A stretch of DNA of 64,000 bases, from assembly GCF_949987515.2 (NCBI RefSeq), contig NC_082701.1:41185755-41249754 (forward strand), given 5' to 3'. The translations under genes and the position numbers were made by a program. The notes under the pieces are model-generated. The model made no database searches. It was given only the letters and a program-made list of their open reading frames with translations, and had not been told where the DNA came from. Positions 11,995-22,959 of the stretch are shown piece by piece. Origin of the DNA: Delphinus delphis. Taxonomy: Eukaryota; Chordata; Mammalia; Artiodactyla; Delphinidae. The first letter of the stretch is position 1. Each line of letters begins with the position of its first letter.

Positions 11995-12150
11995 TGAAAG
12001 CAAAATCCTAGTTCAGATCCTAACTCTATCATTTATTAGCTGGGCAGGTCCCTCATGCCCTCGATCCTCTGTTTCTTCACGTGCACAATGGAATAGTTAT
12101 ACCACCTCCTGGGGTATTTGTGAGGTCCACATAAAACTCCATGGGAAAAC
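11995..12150 (+). mobile_element. MIR SINE
   Basis: agttcagatcctaactctat, ttagctgggcaggtccctca, 'ctgtttcttcacgtgcacaatgg' and 'acctcctggggtatttgtgagg'. Confidence 0.75.
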
Positions 12151-12446
12151 CACCCAGCCTCCAGGTGGGAAGAGATATTTGCTGAGTACCTACTACGTGC
12201 TGGGCACTCTCCTGGGATATACAATCATGAGCGAGTCTGAAAGAATTCCTACCCTCACAGAGCTTACATTCTAGTAATAAGCAAGCAAAAAAAATAAAAG
12301 GTTTGGGTATGAAAAGTACATTAAAGAAGATAAAATAGGGTGATGTGGAAGAGGGTGATGGTGGAGCAGGATGGAATTATGGCTTTGACTAAGGCTGGAG
12401 AAGCCTTTTCAGAGAAGACAAAGTTTAAGCTAAAACTTAAATGGTG

Positions 12447-12660
12447 GGCTTCCCTGGTGGTGCAGTGGTTGAGAGTCGGCCTGCCGATGCAGGGGACACG
12501 GGTTCATGCCCCGGTCCGGGAAGATCCCACATGCCGTGGAGCGGCTGGGCCCGTGAGCCATGACCACTGAGCCTGCGTGTCTGGAGCCTGTGCTCCGCAA
12601 CGGGAGAGGCCACAACAGTGAGAGGCCCGCGTACCGCAAAAAAAAAAAAAAAAAAAAAAA
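12447..12660 (+). mobile_element. CHR-type tRNA-Glu SINE (cetacean)
   Basis: Full-length: starts gggcttccctggtggtgcag (pol III A box region), B box near ggttcatgcccc, ends gcgtaccgc and an A tail to 12660. Flanked by a 14-bp direct repeat aaacttaaatggtg (12433-12446 and 12661-12674). A few CpG-decay changes mark it as somewhat older than the copy at 63261. Confidence 0.95.
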
Positions 12661-12811
12661 AAACTTAAATGGTGTTAAGGAGACATCCATGCAAAGGCAA
12701 GGTGAAGAAGAAGAACAAATATCCTGTGCAAAGGCCCTGTGGTAGGAACAGTTTGATTTGAGAGGAAAAGAAGTTTAGCGTGACTGAAGCATATAAGGGA
12801 AGACAAGATGC

Positions 12812-12886
12812 CTTGCCACGCAGTAGGTGTTCTATAACTTTAGTCCTCTTGCCACGCAGTAGGTGTTCTATAAACATTAGTCCTCT
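12812..12886 (+). repeat. 36-37 bp tandem duplication
   Basis: Two copies starting cttgccacgcagtaggtgtt at 12812 and 12848; they differ at ataactttag versus ataaacattag. Confidence 0.9.
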
Positions 12887-13574
12887 TCCCCACTCCAGCA
12901 CTGGAGGCTGGAATGTTCATGTCAGCCAGCTCCCCGTCTTCCACTCTAACAGTAGATGTTACTACTTCTCTGGTGATGAGATTTGAGAAATCCCCTCAGT
13001 TCTGCTGCAGCCCAGCTACAAGCTGTCCCCTAGACTGGGTCTCTGCTGTCAACGGCTTAATCTCCCATCTTTATGTCTTTTTTATCACCTACAATTTCAG
13101 AGGAATGTTTCCTGACATCGCCCCATATTTGCTCATTCTGTGCACACTAACTGAGCTGAGGCCAGGGCTGCAGAGATGCCCGAGGGCCGCTCCCCACCCA
13201 CGAGTAGCACTCGAAGCTCATGGTCCACGGGGAAGCTTGCAGTCTGTTTGGAACCCGTCAACCCCTCCTCACCCAGGCCTTATCCCAGCCACCTTCTCAT
13301 CAGTCAGGCAGATGGGACCTATCACAGGAATTTTCCTGCTCTTTGCTCACAGCCTCTGCCATTCCTGCTAAGGTCACTTGCATCTAGATGAGAGAGACTC
13401 TGCCCATGCAGAACAAGGGGAGGATGATCTCCAAGTGGCCTAGGAACATGTAGACAGCTGCTCTGGGCAGTCCCACGACAGAGCAGAGCATCTGTGAGGC
13501 AGAAGAGAGTCAAAGCAGGACCTGAGTGCAGAGGTGCCAAGGTTAGCCCTGAAACCAGTGTCGGGAGTGGAAGG

Positions 13575-13725
13575 GCTCCAGTCGTAAAGCCACAGGATTT
13601 GAATTCAGAGTAAAGGCTCTGCATTGCATCTTTGAAGCTCAGTTTTCCCATCTATAAAATGGGGATGATAACCCTCGCCTTTGGGTTATTTTGAGGATCA
13701 AATGAAATACTACAAATGAAATTGT
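13575..13725 (+). mobile_element. MIR SINE
   Basis: gaagctcagttttcccatct, 'ataaaatggggatgataacc' and 'tgaggatcaaatgaaat'. Confidence 0.75.
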
Positions 13726-13824
13726 TTGATCACTTTGAAAGCTTTGCAATCTTTTCTTTCTCTTAAGAGGCTCCAGGTGGGAGTGAAACATCAGCTCTGG
13801 ACATCCAAAAATATGAACGGTAAT

Positions 13825-14010
13825 CATTATCCACCAAGCAGTTTCTGTGTGTCAGGCATTGCGCTAAGCCCTCTACGTGAACTGCCCGATCGAATTCTTC
13901 CAAACCCAGGAGGCTCGTGCTGTGATTAGCCTCATTTAACAGTTGAGGAAATTGAGGCCCAAGGAGATTAAATAACTTGTTCAAATTACACAGCTAGAAA
14001 GTAGTTGGCC
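13825..14010 (-). mobile_element. MIR SINE, antisense
   Basis: gtgtgtcaggcattgcgcta, 'ttaacagttgaggaaattgagg' and 'ttacacagctagaaagtag'. Confidence 0.8.
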
Positions 14011-14559
14011 TCCAGAGTCCCACCTCTTATTCACTGCATACATCTACTCAAACCAGCATCGTATTTTAAGACCCTCAGCGACGTTCTAACCCAAGCGTGG
14101 GCAATTTCTAGCCATCTTTGTGGGGACCCAGCATCCTCTATGGAGGAAGCAGTCCTGGCCTATGCAGGTAGTTTAGTGAGTGGAAGAAGCCTGGGACAGG
14201 TAATCAGGAGAATTCGATTTTAGTGCTGTGTATGACCTGTGACCCTACACCTCTCTGGGCCTCAATTACCCCATCTATAAAACAAGACGTAGAGGGAAGG
14301 TTGATCTAGAACAGCATCTCTCATCCTTCTGGACTCTTGCCCACCGAGGTAGGGTAAAAGGACCCACAGCCTCCTGCCCCATCTGCTGTCAGGTGCATCA
14401 GGAAAGGAAAGAGATCATCTAAAAGCATTACATTGCAAGCAATTCGGGGGTAACATTAGAGACGGATTTTCTTTAGGAACGGGAGACAGATGATTCATTG
14501 TTGAACTGCCCTACACACATGCCTTAAAGCCCAGCCGTTGAAAAATCATAAGCCCGAAT

Positions 14560-14700
14560 TACTGCTGTTAGGCAAGCAACCACAACAAACTAAATCGGTC
14601 ATGATGAAACTAAACGAATGGTAATTTATAAGTAAAAAGCAAGATCGGTGGCAACTGGAAAGCAGCTCAAGACAGTACGGCCGAGGTTCTTGCGGATAAC
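14560..14700. other. Unique AT-rich stretch, possible conserved non-coding element
   Basis: No repeat hallmark. It contains 'tcatgatgaaactaaacg' and 'ggtaatttataag', low-decay sequence with several CpGs. Conservation cannot be tested here. Confidence 0.25.
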
Positions 14701-14919
14701 AACTCTCCCCCCCGCCCCCAGCCCCGCTTCTGATCTCTGCAGGGCTTTCTGACTCTGCGCTGGGCTCAGGTACAGGAGAGTTTGGCAGTGCTGCCCACGT
14801 GGCTTGGGACTTTAGGGATAGAACACCAAATTGGAGTCTTCCGTAAACTCCAACGACACGCTTATTTTCTCCTGCAAATACCGATGTTTAATAACTCCCT
14901 ACACCTTGCTTGATAACAA

Positions 14920-15115
14920 GGGCTGCCCTTTATCAGCATGAGCCTATCCCTGCACTAAGCCCTCTGCAGGCTCAGCTCAGGGTGCAAGATGGCTTTCGTC
15001 TTACAAATGAGGTCCAAGAGACGGAACAACTTCCCTGAGGACACACGGCTAATAAGTGGTGGAATTCTGTTTTGAATCCAGGCCATCAGGCTTCGAGTCT
15101 GCTGTGCCACAGTGT
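14920..15115 (-). mobile_element. MIR SINE, antisense
   Basis: gcactaagccctctgcaggc, 'acaaatgaggtccaagagacgg', 'acacacggctaataagtgg' and 'gaatccaggccatcagg'. Confidence 0.7.
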
Positions 15116-15337
15116 GCCTGGTAGACCACTGAGAAGTTAGCCCAGTAACAGGTGAAAGTGAACTTCTTTGGAGATGCCAGTCGTTCAGCTAAACGAACCA
15201 AGGGAGGACTTGCATTATTGCATTCGTTCAGAGCTCAAACCAGAACTTTGGAGTTTATGGTGATCCGCAAACCGGGGCCCTGCCAGCAGCTCATCGTCCA
15301 CCGGCCTCCTGATCCATCCCACTTCTCACCCCCTAGA

Positions 15338-15564
15338 CAGTGCTTCTCAGCCAGGGTGGTTTTACCACCACAGCGGACACCGGCCATGTCTGGAGACATT
15401 CTCGGTCGTCACAGCTTAAGGAGATGGAGATGCTACGGGTGCTTAGTGAGTAGAAGACAAGGATGCTGCTGCACATCCTCCTATCCATGGGACAGACCCC
15501 CTACGACACAGAACTGCCCAGCCCCAAACATCCAGCCCGACAGTGCCGAGGCTGAGAAGCCCTG
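15338..15564 (+). mobile_element. MER20-type hAT-Charlie DNA transposon
   Basis: Complete: inverted ends cagtgcttctcagcc and ggctgagaagccctg, internal 'atgtctggagacattctcgg' and 'gatgctgctgcacatcctcc'. An 8-bp direct repeat ccctagac lies at 15331 and 15565, as expected for hAT insertion. The open frame over it is not a gene. Confidence 0.9.
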
Positions 15565-15699
15565 CCCTAGACGCATGGCCCTGGACCAACCAGGTTGCCC
15601 TCGGGAAGCAAGTGCAGAAGATGGCTTCAGACTAAGTGGAAAATAAAGGACCGTGAATCTTCCAGTTCATGAGTACCCAGGGCAGAAAGTAAGTGAGAT

Positions 15700-15960
15700 G
15701 AAGAGGCAGGAACTGCATGCGGATTGCCTGGGGTAGAATTTTGTCTTCATCGCTCCTGAGCTGTGTGGCCATGGGCAAGTTACTTAACTTCTCTGAGCCT
15801 AGGTTTCCTCATCCGTAAAATAAGGATAACAGCGGTACCTACGCTGGAGAGTTGTTGTGAGGTTTCAATGACACGGGGGCATTTGCTGGGTTTACATAGT
15901 ATCTGGTACATGGGAAATCCCTGATAACAATTATTTAATGATTAGTTAATATAATGATGA
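15700..15960 (+). mobile_element. MIR SINE, near full-length
   Basis: ggccatgggcaagttactta, acttctctgagcctaggttt, 'cctcatccgtaaaataagg', 'gttgttgtgaggtttcaatg' and a diverged 3' end. Confidence 0.85.
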
Positions 15961-16284
15961 TGATACAAAGTGAAGACAGGGCAAGGAAAGGACATAAGAA
16001 AGAGGCGGAGCTGAGAGAACAGAGCAAAGAGTAGAGTTCAGAGCCCCGTGGACAGGACAAGACAGCAGATGTGCTGAACAACTTAAACAAGGTGAAGATG
16101 ATCTGCAGGGTAGGGCCATGTGTCCCTCACGCTCATGTGCATGCCCCTCCCCCACCACCTCCAACACCAAAGAGGGGAAATGCAGCAGGCTGCTAGGGGC
16201 ACACCCCTCCCTAACACGCCCCCCCCCAGTCTTTTCACTAGCTGCTGCTCCAAGAGCATCCCACCTTTTGCAGGAGGCGATGAC

Positions 16285-17060
16285 TGGATTCATTTATTCA
16301 TTCATTCATTCAGGTACTTCCTGAGCACCTCCTATGTGCCAAGCATTGTTCTACGTGCCTGGGATGGAGCAGCGAACCAAACAGACAAAAATCTAGTCTT
16401 GAAAGACAGACAGTAAACATCAGTAAGTCTATATGGGTGGTGTACCAGATGGTGATGAGTGCCATGGAGAAAAATAGAGCAGCAGAAAGGACGGGGTGTA
16501 CCAGCACGTTCATTTCAGTTTTAAACAGGGAGGGATTTGAGCAAAACCTTGCAGAGGGGAAGGGAGCAAACCATGTGGACCCTGGGGGAAGAACGTCTCA
16601 GGCAGAGGGACCAGCGAGCACAGAAGCCGGAGGCAGCAGCGTGCTTGGAGAGTCTGGGGGGAAAGCGAGGGGGAAGCAGTAAATGAACTCACAGAGGAGG
16701 TGAGAGGTATCTGTTACTCAGGGCAGCACAGGTCACGGTGAGGACATTGGCATTGACCCAGAGTGAGATGGAAACCGTCGGAGGGCGTTGTCTGGGAAAT
16801 ACTTTATCAGTCTCTCCAGCTGCTGTGCTACAAATACACAGGAAGGGCAAGGGCAGAGGCAGGGAGACCACCCACCCTCCAGGTGAGAGATGGCGGTACT
16901 TGGACCAACGTGGTAGCAGGGAGGTGGTGACATGCTTGGATTCTGGGTAGATTGTAAAGGTGGATCCAGTGGGATTAACCAATAGGTTACAAGTGGGCTG
17001 TGAGGGAAAGACAGGAGTCAAAGGTGACTCCAGGGTGTCTGGCCTGAGAAACTGCAAGGA
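16285..17060 (-). mobile_element. L2 LINE, long antisense copy
   Basis: Starts with (ATTC)n and tgagcacctcctatgtgcca, continues 'gatggtgatgagtgccatgg', 'ggaagaacgtctcaggcaga', 'gagtgagatggaaacc', 'ggtagcagggaggtggtgac' and 'gtcaaaggtgactccagg'. This is the longest L2-like copy in the window. Confidence 0.7.
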
Positions 17061-17109
17061 TGGAGTTTATATTGAATAATAAGTGATTTATTAATATATG
17101 GAAGGCTAC

Positions 17110-17290
17110 AAGTGTAGGAGAAAGATGAAGAATTTTGGAATCAGGCAGACTGGGTTGACTCCTGGCTCTGCTACTTAAAGGATACAGCGTCAGTCACTTA
17201 ACTCTGCAGAGCCTCAGTTCTTTCATCTGTAAAATGGGCATCACGGTGCCTCTCTTGCAGGGATGTGATGAGGATCCAAACAGATGAAGG
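17110..17290 (+). mobile_element. MIR SINE
   Basis: cctggctctgctacttaaag, 'ctcagttctttcatctgtaa' and aatgggcatcacggtgcctc. Confidence 0.8.
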
Positions 17291-17671
17291 AGGTAAGGCT
17301 GGTCCGAAATAAAATTTGGTGCCATTTCCTCAATGATGTCATTCTTTGCCTTCTTTTGGTTGGAGCCCCTGACTCTGCTGATGGGCTGGATTCCCTGGCG
17401 TGCCCAGAGTTGGAAGAACCACTGAATTCATGGCCTCCAGTTTTGATGGGCCAGGGAGAAAATGGGGCTGCTGGCTTGGTGCCTTGACCAATCCCCATGT
17501 CATGAGCTAGCACAGTACTTGGGTCACCATCCTCCCCTCTGGGGGCAGGATCTCAGTCTCAGTAACCTTCCTAGGACCCCCAGCTCCTCCCAGACCCACC
17601 ATGGTCAGGCACCGTTCCCCAGGGCAAAGGGAGGGGAGGGTTGAAACCTGCATTTCCTCAGGGACTCAGAC

Positions 17672-17843
17672 AGTGGTTCCCAGCCCTGGCTGCACAACAG
17701 AATCACTCAGGGAGCTTTTTTAAATATGATGCCCAAGCCCTCACCCCACCCTCCAGTCTGATTTAATGAGCCGTAAGTGCAGTCATTTTTTAAAGTTCCC
17801 CAGGTGATCCCAGCGTATAGCCAAAGGCTGAGAAATGCTGGAC
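17672..17843 (+). mobile_element. hAT-Charlie DNA transposon (MER5-related)
   Basis: Starts cagtggttcccagccctggc and ends 'ccaaaggctgagaaatgctg'; internal 'cagaatcactcagggagctt' and 'aaagttccccaggtgatccc'. The subfamily is uncertain. Confidence 0.75.
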
Positions 17844-17849
17844 CAAGTT

Positions 17850-17985
17850 ACAATTTTACAGATTGAGGCCCAGAGAGGTTAGGTGACTTATCCAGGGTCT
17901 CTCAGCTGCTAAGAGGTAGAGCCAGGATTCAGACCCTGGTAAGTCTGACGCCAAAGCCAGGGGTCTTTCTACAACATTAAAGACC
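17850..17985 (-). mobile_element. MIR SINE, antisense
   Basis: tttacagattgaggcccaga, gaggttaggtgacttatcca and 'gtagagccaggattcagacc'. Confidence 0.8.
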
Positions 17986-18584
17986 AACAATTAATTAGGG
18001 CATCAATTGGAAAGGGCTTATATATTCTTCTGTGGCTAATTAACTCCTTTATAGAAGACTTGGGGAGACAGAAATGGTCAAAGAAATTTCAATCTGAAGT
18101 GTTAGGAAGCCCCTGAAAAATAAAAGCAGATATCCAGAGTGATTCAGAAGTCAGTAAGGGAAATGGATTCAGTCTCTAGAAGTTCGGTTTATAGACAACT
18201 TCTCAGAGACACATCTGCAGGGCACATTCAAGAGTCACTGCATCGGGGACCAAAGCTGCCAGCCCTCAGTGTGCCCACCTGGTGCTTGGGTCAGATAAGT
18301 GAGCCGGGGGTTAGGTTAGAAACTGCCCTTGGTCAACCAGCATCACTGAGAGACTAACCAACACTAGACTCAAGGCTAGGCACACGGGGTCCTTGCTGAC
18401 TTAGAGACCCTTCCAAGCAAACCCATGGTGGCACCAGCCCTGCTGCTCTCTGTGTTGATGGGAAGTCTGAGGACTCCAGCTGGAGCTGCGACCCTCACCC
18501 TTGGAGAAAAGACACGGCCACCGCCGCCAGCAGCCGATGGAGGTGAAAGACAGCTGGGAGACTGGATGTTTGGCCCTCGGTGTC

Positions 18585-18725
18585 CTCCAAAGCAATTAGA
18601 CATGCAAATAAGCCACACAATAATTACACACGTTTCAACTTCTCTTCCAGCCTCACAAACCACCTGTTATGAAATTAAAGGGGATTTATTTTTTAATTAC
18701 TGTGACAGTAATTATCAGAGAGTTC
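18585..18725. promoter_or_regulatory. Candidate conserved enhancer-like element
   Basis: Non-repetitive AT-rich sequence packed with developmental transcription-factor motifs: caattaga (18594), an exact octamer atgcaaat (18602-18609), taattaca (18621), cacctg (18661), and an exact 21-base palindrome at 18694-18714 (arms taattactgt and acagtaatta around one G). TGACAG within it is a MEIS/TALE core. Nothing in the sequence proves activity; conservation is the test. Confidence 0.4.
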
Positions 18726-18884
18726 AGACGCTTAGAACGAGGCCTGCATAGGGAGGTAGAAATTGGAAAAAAAAAAAGAGAGTGATCTTGGATTGCAAAA
18801 GAGTTCCGAGCTAGTTTGGGATTCTGTAAGCACTCCTCTCTGCATTCAGAGTCACCTGCGGCTGCGTTTGGAACATAGAGCCAA

Positions 18885-19050
18885 GGAGCACATTTTCAAA
18901 TGAAAGAGTCCTGCCACCTGGATTGCAGGACATTGGGTCCCCTCCTTAACCTCTCAAGTTCCTCATCTGTAAAATGGACATAAGATAACCCATCCCCCCG
19001 CCTTGTCGGTGGTTGTGAGGATTGAACCAGAGGTGATGTTTTCAAATTCC
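18885..19050 (+). mobile_element. MIR SINE fragment
   Basis: ttaacctctcaagttcctca, tctgtaaaatggacataaga and 'ggtggttgtgaggattgaac'. Confidence 0.7.
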
Positions 19051-19564
19051 CAAACACAGAGCCCAGCGCCCAGAGCTGTTCACGCAGTCATCCATTCCGC
19101 TGTCAGATGGAAGGGAGCTTTTCCTCTTTCCTCACTCGGTGACTTCCAGAGACTGATGATTGGCTCTGAGGAGGCAGGATGGAAGTTGAGCTCCGTGTAC
19201 CCATCTATGGCATACCATATGACATTTGCCTGGGGCCGTTGAAGGATATTTTCGAGACCAAATTAGAATCTGCTCGAGTGACTAAAATAGGGGGTGCTAA
19301 GAGGAGGAAAGGTTTTGCAAACACCGTTCCAAACACTTTATGTTTCTACCTGCCTGTGACTCTGCACTGGCCGTGACATAATCCCGAGCCGTGCCCCCAG
19401 GTTAACTGTGGCAGATGGGGGAGGGAGCTCCACTGGGCATGGCTTCTAACCACTTACGGCACCGTTCCTGGAGACCAAGGACCTCAGCAAACCACCAAGA
19501 GGAGAGAGCCTCCTGCATACCTGAGTTGACGGTTTCAGTCGTAGGGTGGAGGGGTAATCGGCAT

Positions 19565-19690
19565 TGATCAGCACTGACTCTGTGCCAGGCACTTGACTGC
19601 CTTCATTCCATCAAATCCTCCCAACACCTGCATGAGTTAAGAATTATGACTCCATTTTTATAGATGAAGAAATTGAGATTCCAGAAAGTT
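19565..19690 (-). mobile_element. MIR SINE, antisense
   Basis: ctctgtgccaggcacttgac, 'catgagttaagaattatg' and tttatagatgaagaaattga. Confidence 0.7.
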
Positions 19691-20470
19691 AAATATGATA
19701 TCTATATATAGTCGGGAATACAGAAGTAAGCAAGGGATTTCAAACAGAGGGCATTTAATCTGGGAAGTTAGTAACACATGTGCTGGAAGGGTTGCAGGGG
19801 CAAATGCAGGGTACTGGGGTAACCCAGATATCAGTAACTGCAAGAAGCAGTCACCACCTTCTAGGACTGGGGAAGGCAAGGGAAGAAACCAACCGATATG
19901 CCTTATGTTACAGTTCACCTCATAATCCCAAAGAGAAACAGAACTCTATCCAAACTCATCCTGAAAAATTCTAGGAAAGGAACTGATTGGCCCAGCTTGG
20001 GTCAGGTGCTCACCAGGGACCAATCACCTGAACCAGGAGAGCAGGGTCGCATAAAATGACAACTCCACCCCCAGGAGTAATCAGTTCCCAGAAACAGAGA
20101 GGGATGGGCATTAAGTGGGACCACGTTGCACCAGACCGTGTACATGTCACTGAACGACAGCACCACACTGCATTTAATTGTTCCCCCGTTGTTGGAAAGT
20201 TCTTGTTGCTACTTTTTTAAGGTTATAACTAATGAATGCATCAGGACATTTCTTTTTGCACATATCTTTTCCATAGTTAGAATCGTTTCCTTTATATAGT
20301 TTCCCAGATGTGGAATGTAGCTTATATAGAGTTTAAGTGGTTTTTTAAAAACTCAGATTATCCAAATACCAACACTGATTTTATTATAGTTGCTATGGAA
20401 ACTATTTTCTCTGTTGCTAGGCAAATGTCAGAAGATTAGGTAGTATAGACTAGTAAAAAGATATAGTCTG

Positions 20471-20673
20471 GGGGGCTTCCCTGGTGGCACAGTGGTTGAG
20501 AGTCCGCCTGCCGATGCAGGAGACACGGGTTTGTGCCCCGGTCTGGGAAGATCCCACATGCCGCGGAGCGGCTGGGCCCGTGAGCCATGGCCGCTGAGCC
20601 TGCGCGTCCGGAGCCTGTGCTCCGCAACGGGAGAGGCCACAGCAGTGAGAGGCCCGCGTACCGCAAAAAAAAT
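20471..20673 (+). mobile_element. CHR-type tRNA-Glu SINE (cetacean)
   Basis: Full-length with a short A tail interrupted by T. Flanked by atatagtctg at 20461-20470 and 20674-20683. Very close to the copies at 30995, 53841 and 63261. Confidence 0.94.
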
Positions 20674-20689
20674 ATATAGTCTGTCTGTG

Positions 20690-20895
20690 GAGCCAACAGT
20701 CTGGAGTTAACTGTTCACTGGTTCTGTGACCTCGGGCAGGTTGTTGGACCTTTGTGACAGTTCTCTGTTCTTCCAAAAGTGGGATCAACATAGTTTTCCT
20801 AACCAGGTCATTTGGAGGAGCAGGGAGAATATATGAAAAGCAAAAACAGCCATCACGGTGCCTGGCACATAGTAAGTTTTCAATAAATTGTACTT
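20690..20895 (+). mobile_element. MIR SINE
   Basis: ttctgtgacctcgggcaggt, a diverged middle, then 'acggtgcctggcacatagta' and 'agttttcaataaattg'. Confidence 0.65.
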
Positions 20896-21038
20896 TTTAA
20901 GTTATATCTTAAATGTTTTAAAGGGTGTTATAATTACTTTTCATCATGAGATTAATACTCTTCAAAATAGGGAATTGATAGCCTCATAGAATGCAAAGGA
21001 CCTTAGTCCAACCTGTAGCTATCTCTAAATGTCACCTA

Positions 21039-21152
21039 GGGAACTCCCTGGCGGTCCCGTGGTGAGGACTCCATGCTTTCACTGCCGAGGGTTCAGGTTC
21101 AATCCCTGGTCGGGGAACTAAGATCCTGCATGCCGCACAGCACAGCCAAAAA
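21039..21152 (+). mobile_element. Second tRNA-derived SINE type (CHR-1/Bov-tA-like)
   Basis: About 112 bp: gggaactccctggcggtccc, gttcaggttcaatccctggt (B box), 'ggaactaagatcctgcatgc' and an A tail. Flanked by aaatgtca (21027 and 21153). It differs from the 200-bp CHR copies in the missing right half. Confidence 0.85.
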
Positions 21153-21279
21153 AAATGTCATGTAGCTGAGGTGTCTGCATTTCAAAGCAAAGCTTTACCT
21201 GCCTAGCGAGCACACAGGAACTAGGAAACGCTCAGAGGTCAAAGCAGCCCACCTGCACTGCTCTCACAGTTGTGGATTG

Positions 21280-21293
21280 CCACCAGAGGGCAT
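21280..21293 (+). promoter_or_regulatory. CTCF-like motif
   Basis: CCACCAGAGGGCAT matches the CTCF core CCASYAGRKGGCRS at 13 of 14 positions. It lies in non-repetitive sequence just right of the SINE at 21039. Confidence 0.45.
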
Positions 21294-21794
21294 GCTGGCA
21301 GGCCTTGGAGTCACATGGAACCGGCAGAATGCATCACTTCCTCCTTCGGGTCACCCTAGGCAGCGTGCGTTCTTCTCTCAGCCCACCACCGAGTCCTGAT
21401 TCAGCCTTCCAGTCTATATGAGGAAGAAGAAGGGGAGGAACCTATGTTCTAGGGTTCAGAAAGACACCTCGCCCTAGCCTTAGAAACCTAGACAGTGACC
21501 TGCACGCCAGACACCCTAAACTGGCCACACCGACAGCTCAAGGAGCTCACCACCTACCAGATACACGAAGAGGATGGTCACCAAATCTGGAAACATTGCC
21601 GAATCCATAAGTGGTTTATTGCTAGTACCTTCAGATGCGTGATAAAATAATATCTGTTTTTCCAGAGGGCACCTCTACCTGAATAGAGGGAGAGGGTATG
21701 GTCACTGAACTGAGTCTTGAGAGATGATGGAGACAAGTGGACCAGGGGAGGGGCAGGCTGGACATTCCAGGCAAGAGGAGCAGCATGACAAAGA

Positions 21795-21870
21795 CCCCAA
21801 GAGAGTCCCGGGGCCCCAAGAGAGTCCCAGGGCCCCAAGAGAGTCCCGGGGCCCCAAGAGAGTCCCAGCC
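21795..21870 (+). repeat. 19-bp GC-rich minisatellite, four copies
   Basis: Unit ccccaagagagtcccgggg, period exactly 19 (aagagag at 21799, 21818, 21837, 21856). Alternate copies read cccggg and cccagg, suggesting a two-unit duplication. Confidence 0.95.
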
Positions 21871-22279
21871 TCACTTGCTCTCTCTGTCCTATCCAGAGCG
21901 AGAGACTGCTCTGCGTCTTTGAGGACACCAGGCTGGACATGGATTGACCTGTCATGAGTCCAGAGTCTCTGGGGAGGTGTCTAATCCTTTATCAAAGGAT
22001 ACGGTTCACCCTTTAAAGACAAACATTGGATGTATAAATGTTCAGGAGAAGCTGAGTGATGAGTGCATTCGTCTCCACATGCCGGCCCTCAGCTCCCCAC
22101 CTTTGTCTCTTTCATCACAGCCCAATTCGCTGGGTGGAAATTCTACCTTTAGACACCATGGAGGGCCTGGTGAATGAGCCAGGGGTCCCAAACATCTGAG
22201 TGTGTTCTCTGCAAGCCCACTTTCTGACTTCTCACTCTATTCCATTGCCCTCCCCGCTCTCACGATAAACCTTGCCATC

Positions 22280-22445
22280 CACTTACTTATTAATTCATTT
22301 AACTGATACTTACTGAGTTCACAGTACGTGTCAAACACTGCACAGAGTGGTGGGCAGGCAACAGGCAACAAACTCCTCGTCTTTGTCCCCATGGGGGTTA
22401 CAGTCCGATCGAAGAGGTAGATATTTATCAAATACTCTTATACAT
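22280..22445 (-). mobile_element. L2 LINE 3' end, antisense
   Basis: taattcatttaactgatact, 'gtgtcaaacactgcacagag' and 'catgggggttacagtccg', the reversed L2 3' end. Confidence 0.6.
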
Positions 22446-22959
22446 GGGGATATATGCCAATAAGGTCTGGAAACATAGGTACCATTTTATTTTTTAACGG
22501 ATTGAAGATGTCCTTGTTGACGTGATATATAGTCACCTATGCTTCCAGGCTTCATGGACACCCTGTGTAATTACAGACTGTGTTAAGGAAAAGTTTAGGA
22601 GGCTGAAAGGATGCTTAACAAAGATACTTAGAATGAGGATTCTGGAATATTAGGGTTACCAGGGACCTCAAGGCATTGAAGGCTAAGGCGTAGTGAGGGA
22701 TTACCCAGATAACACAGGGCGTTAGTAGCTGGGAGAAACCGAGGTCCTTACCTCCTAGGCCAGCTCCTGCCCTAAAGCTCAGCATAGAAATTACTGAACA
22801 GAAGTTGAAGCCCAAGTAATGGGAATTACACCGCCCCACCAGCACCCTTTTATCCTTGCCAGAGGACCCAGTTCTCCATCTCTGTCCCTCATCTTCTGGG
22901 AAGCCCGACTCCAGCTCCAAAGTGTTGGGGTCAAGTCTGCAGTCACAGCCCTAGTGCTA

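Larger units (their letters stand above)
12180..12910 (-). mobile_element. L2 LINE, antisense, split by a SINE
   Basis: Left part: gctgagtacctactacgtgc, gggcactctcctgggatata and cagagcttacattctagtaa. After the SINE at 12447 it resumes with 'tgcaaaggccctgtggtagg'. A tandem duplication lies near its right side. Confidence 0.7.

Noticed and set aside
12447..12660. tRNA gene suggested by A and B box-like motifs
   Set aside because: The motifs belong to the tRNA-derived head of a SINE; the same applies to 20471, 21039, 52296 and 63261.
15152..15646. 164-codon frame on the + strand
   Set aside because: Overlaps a complete MER20-type DNA transposon that has no coding capacity.
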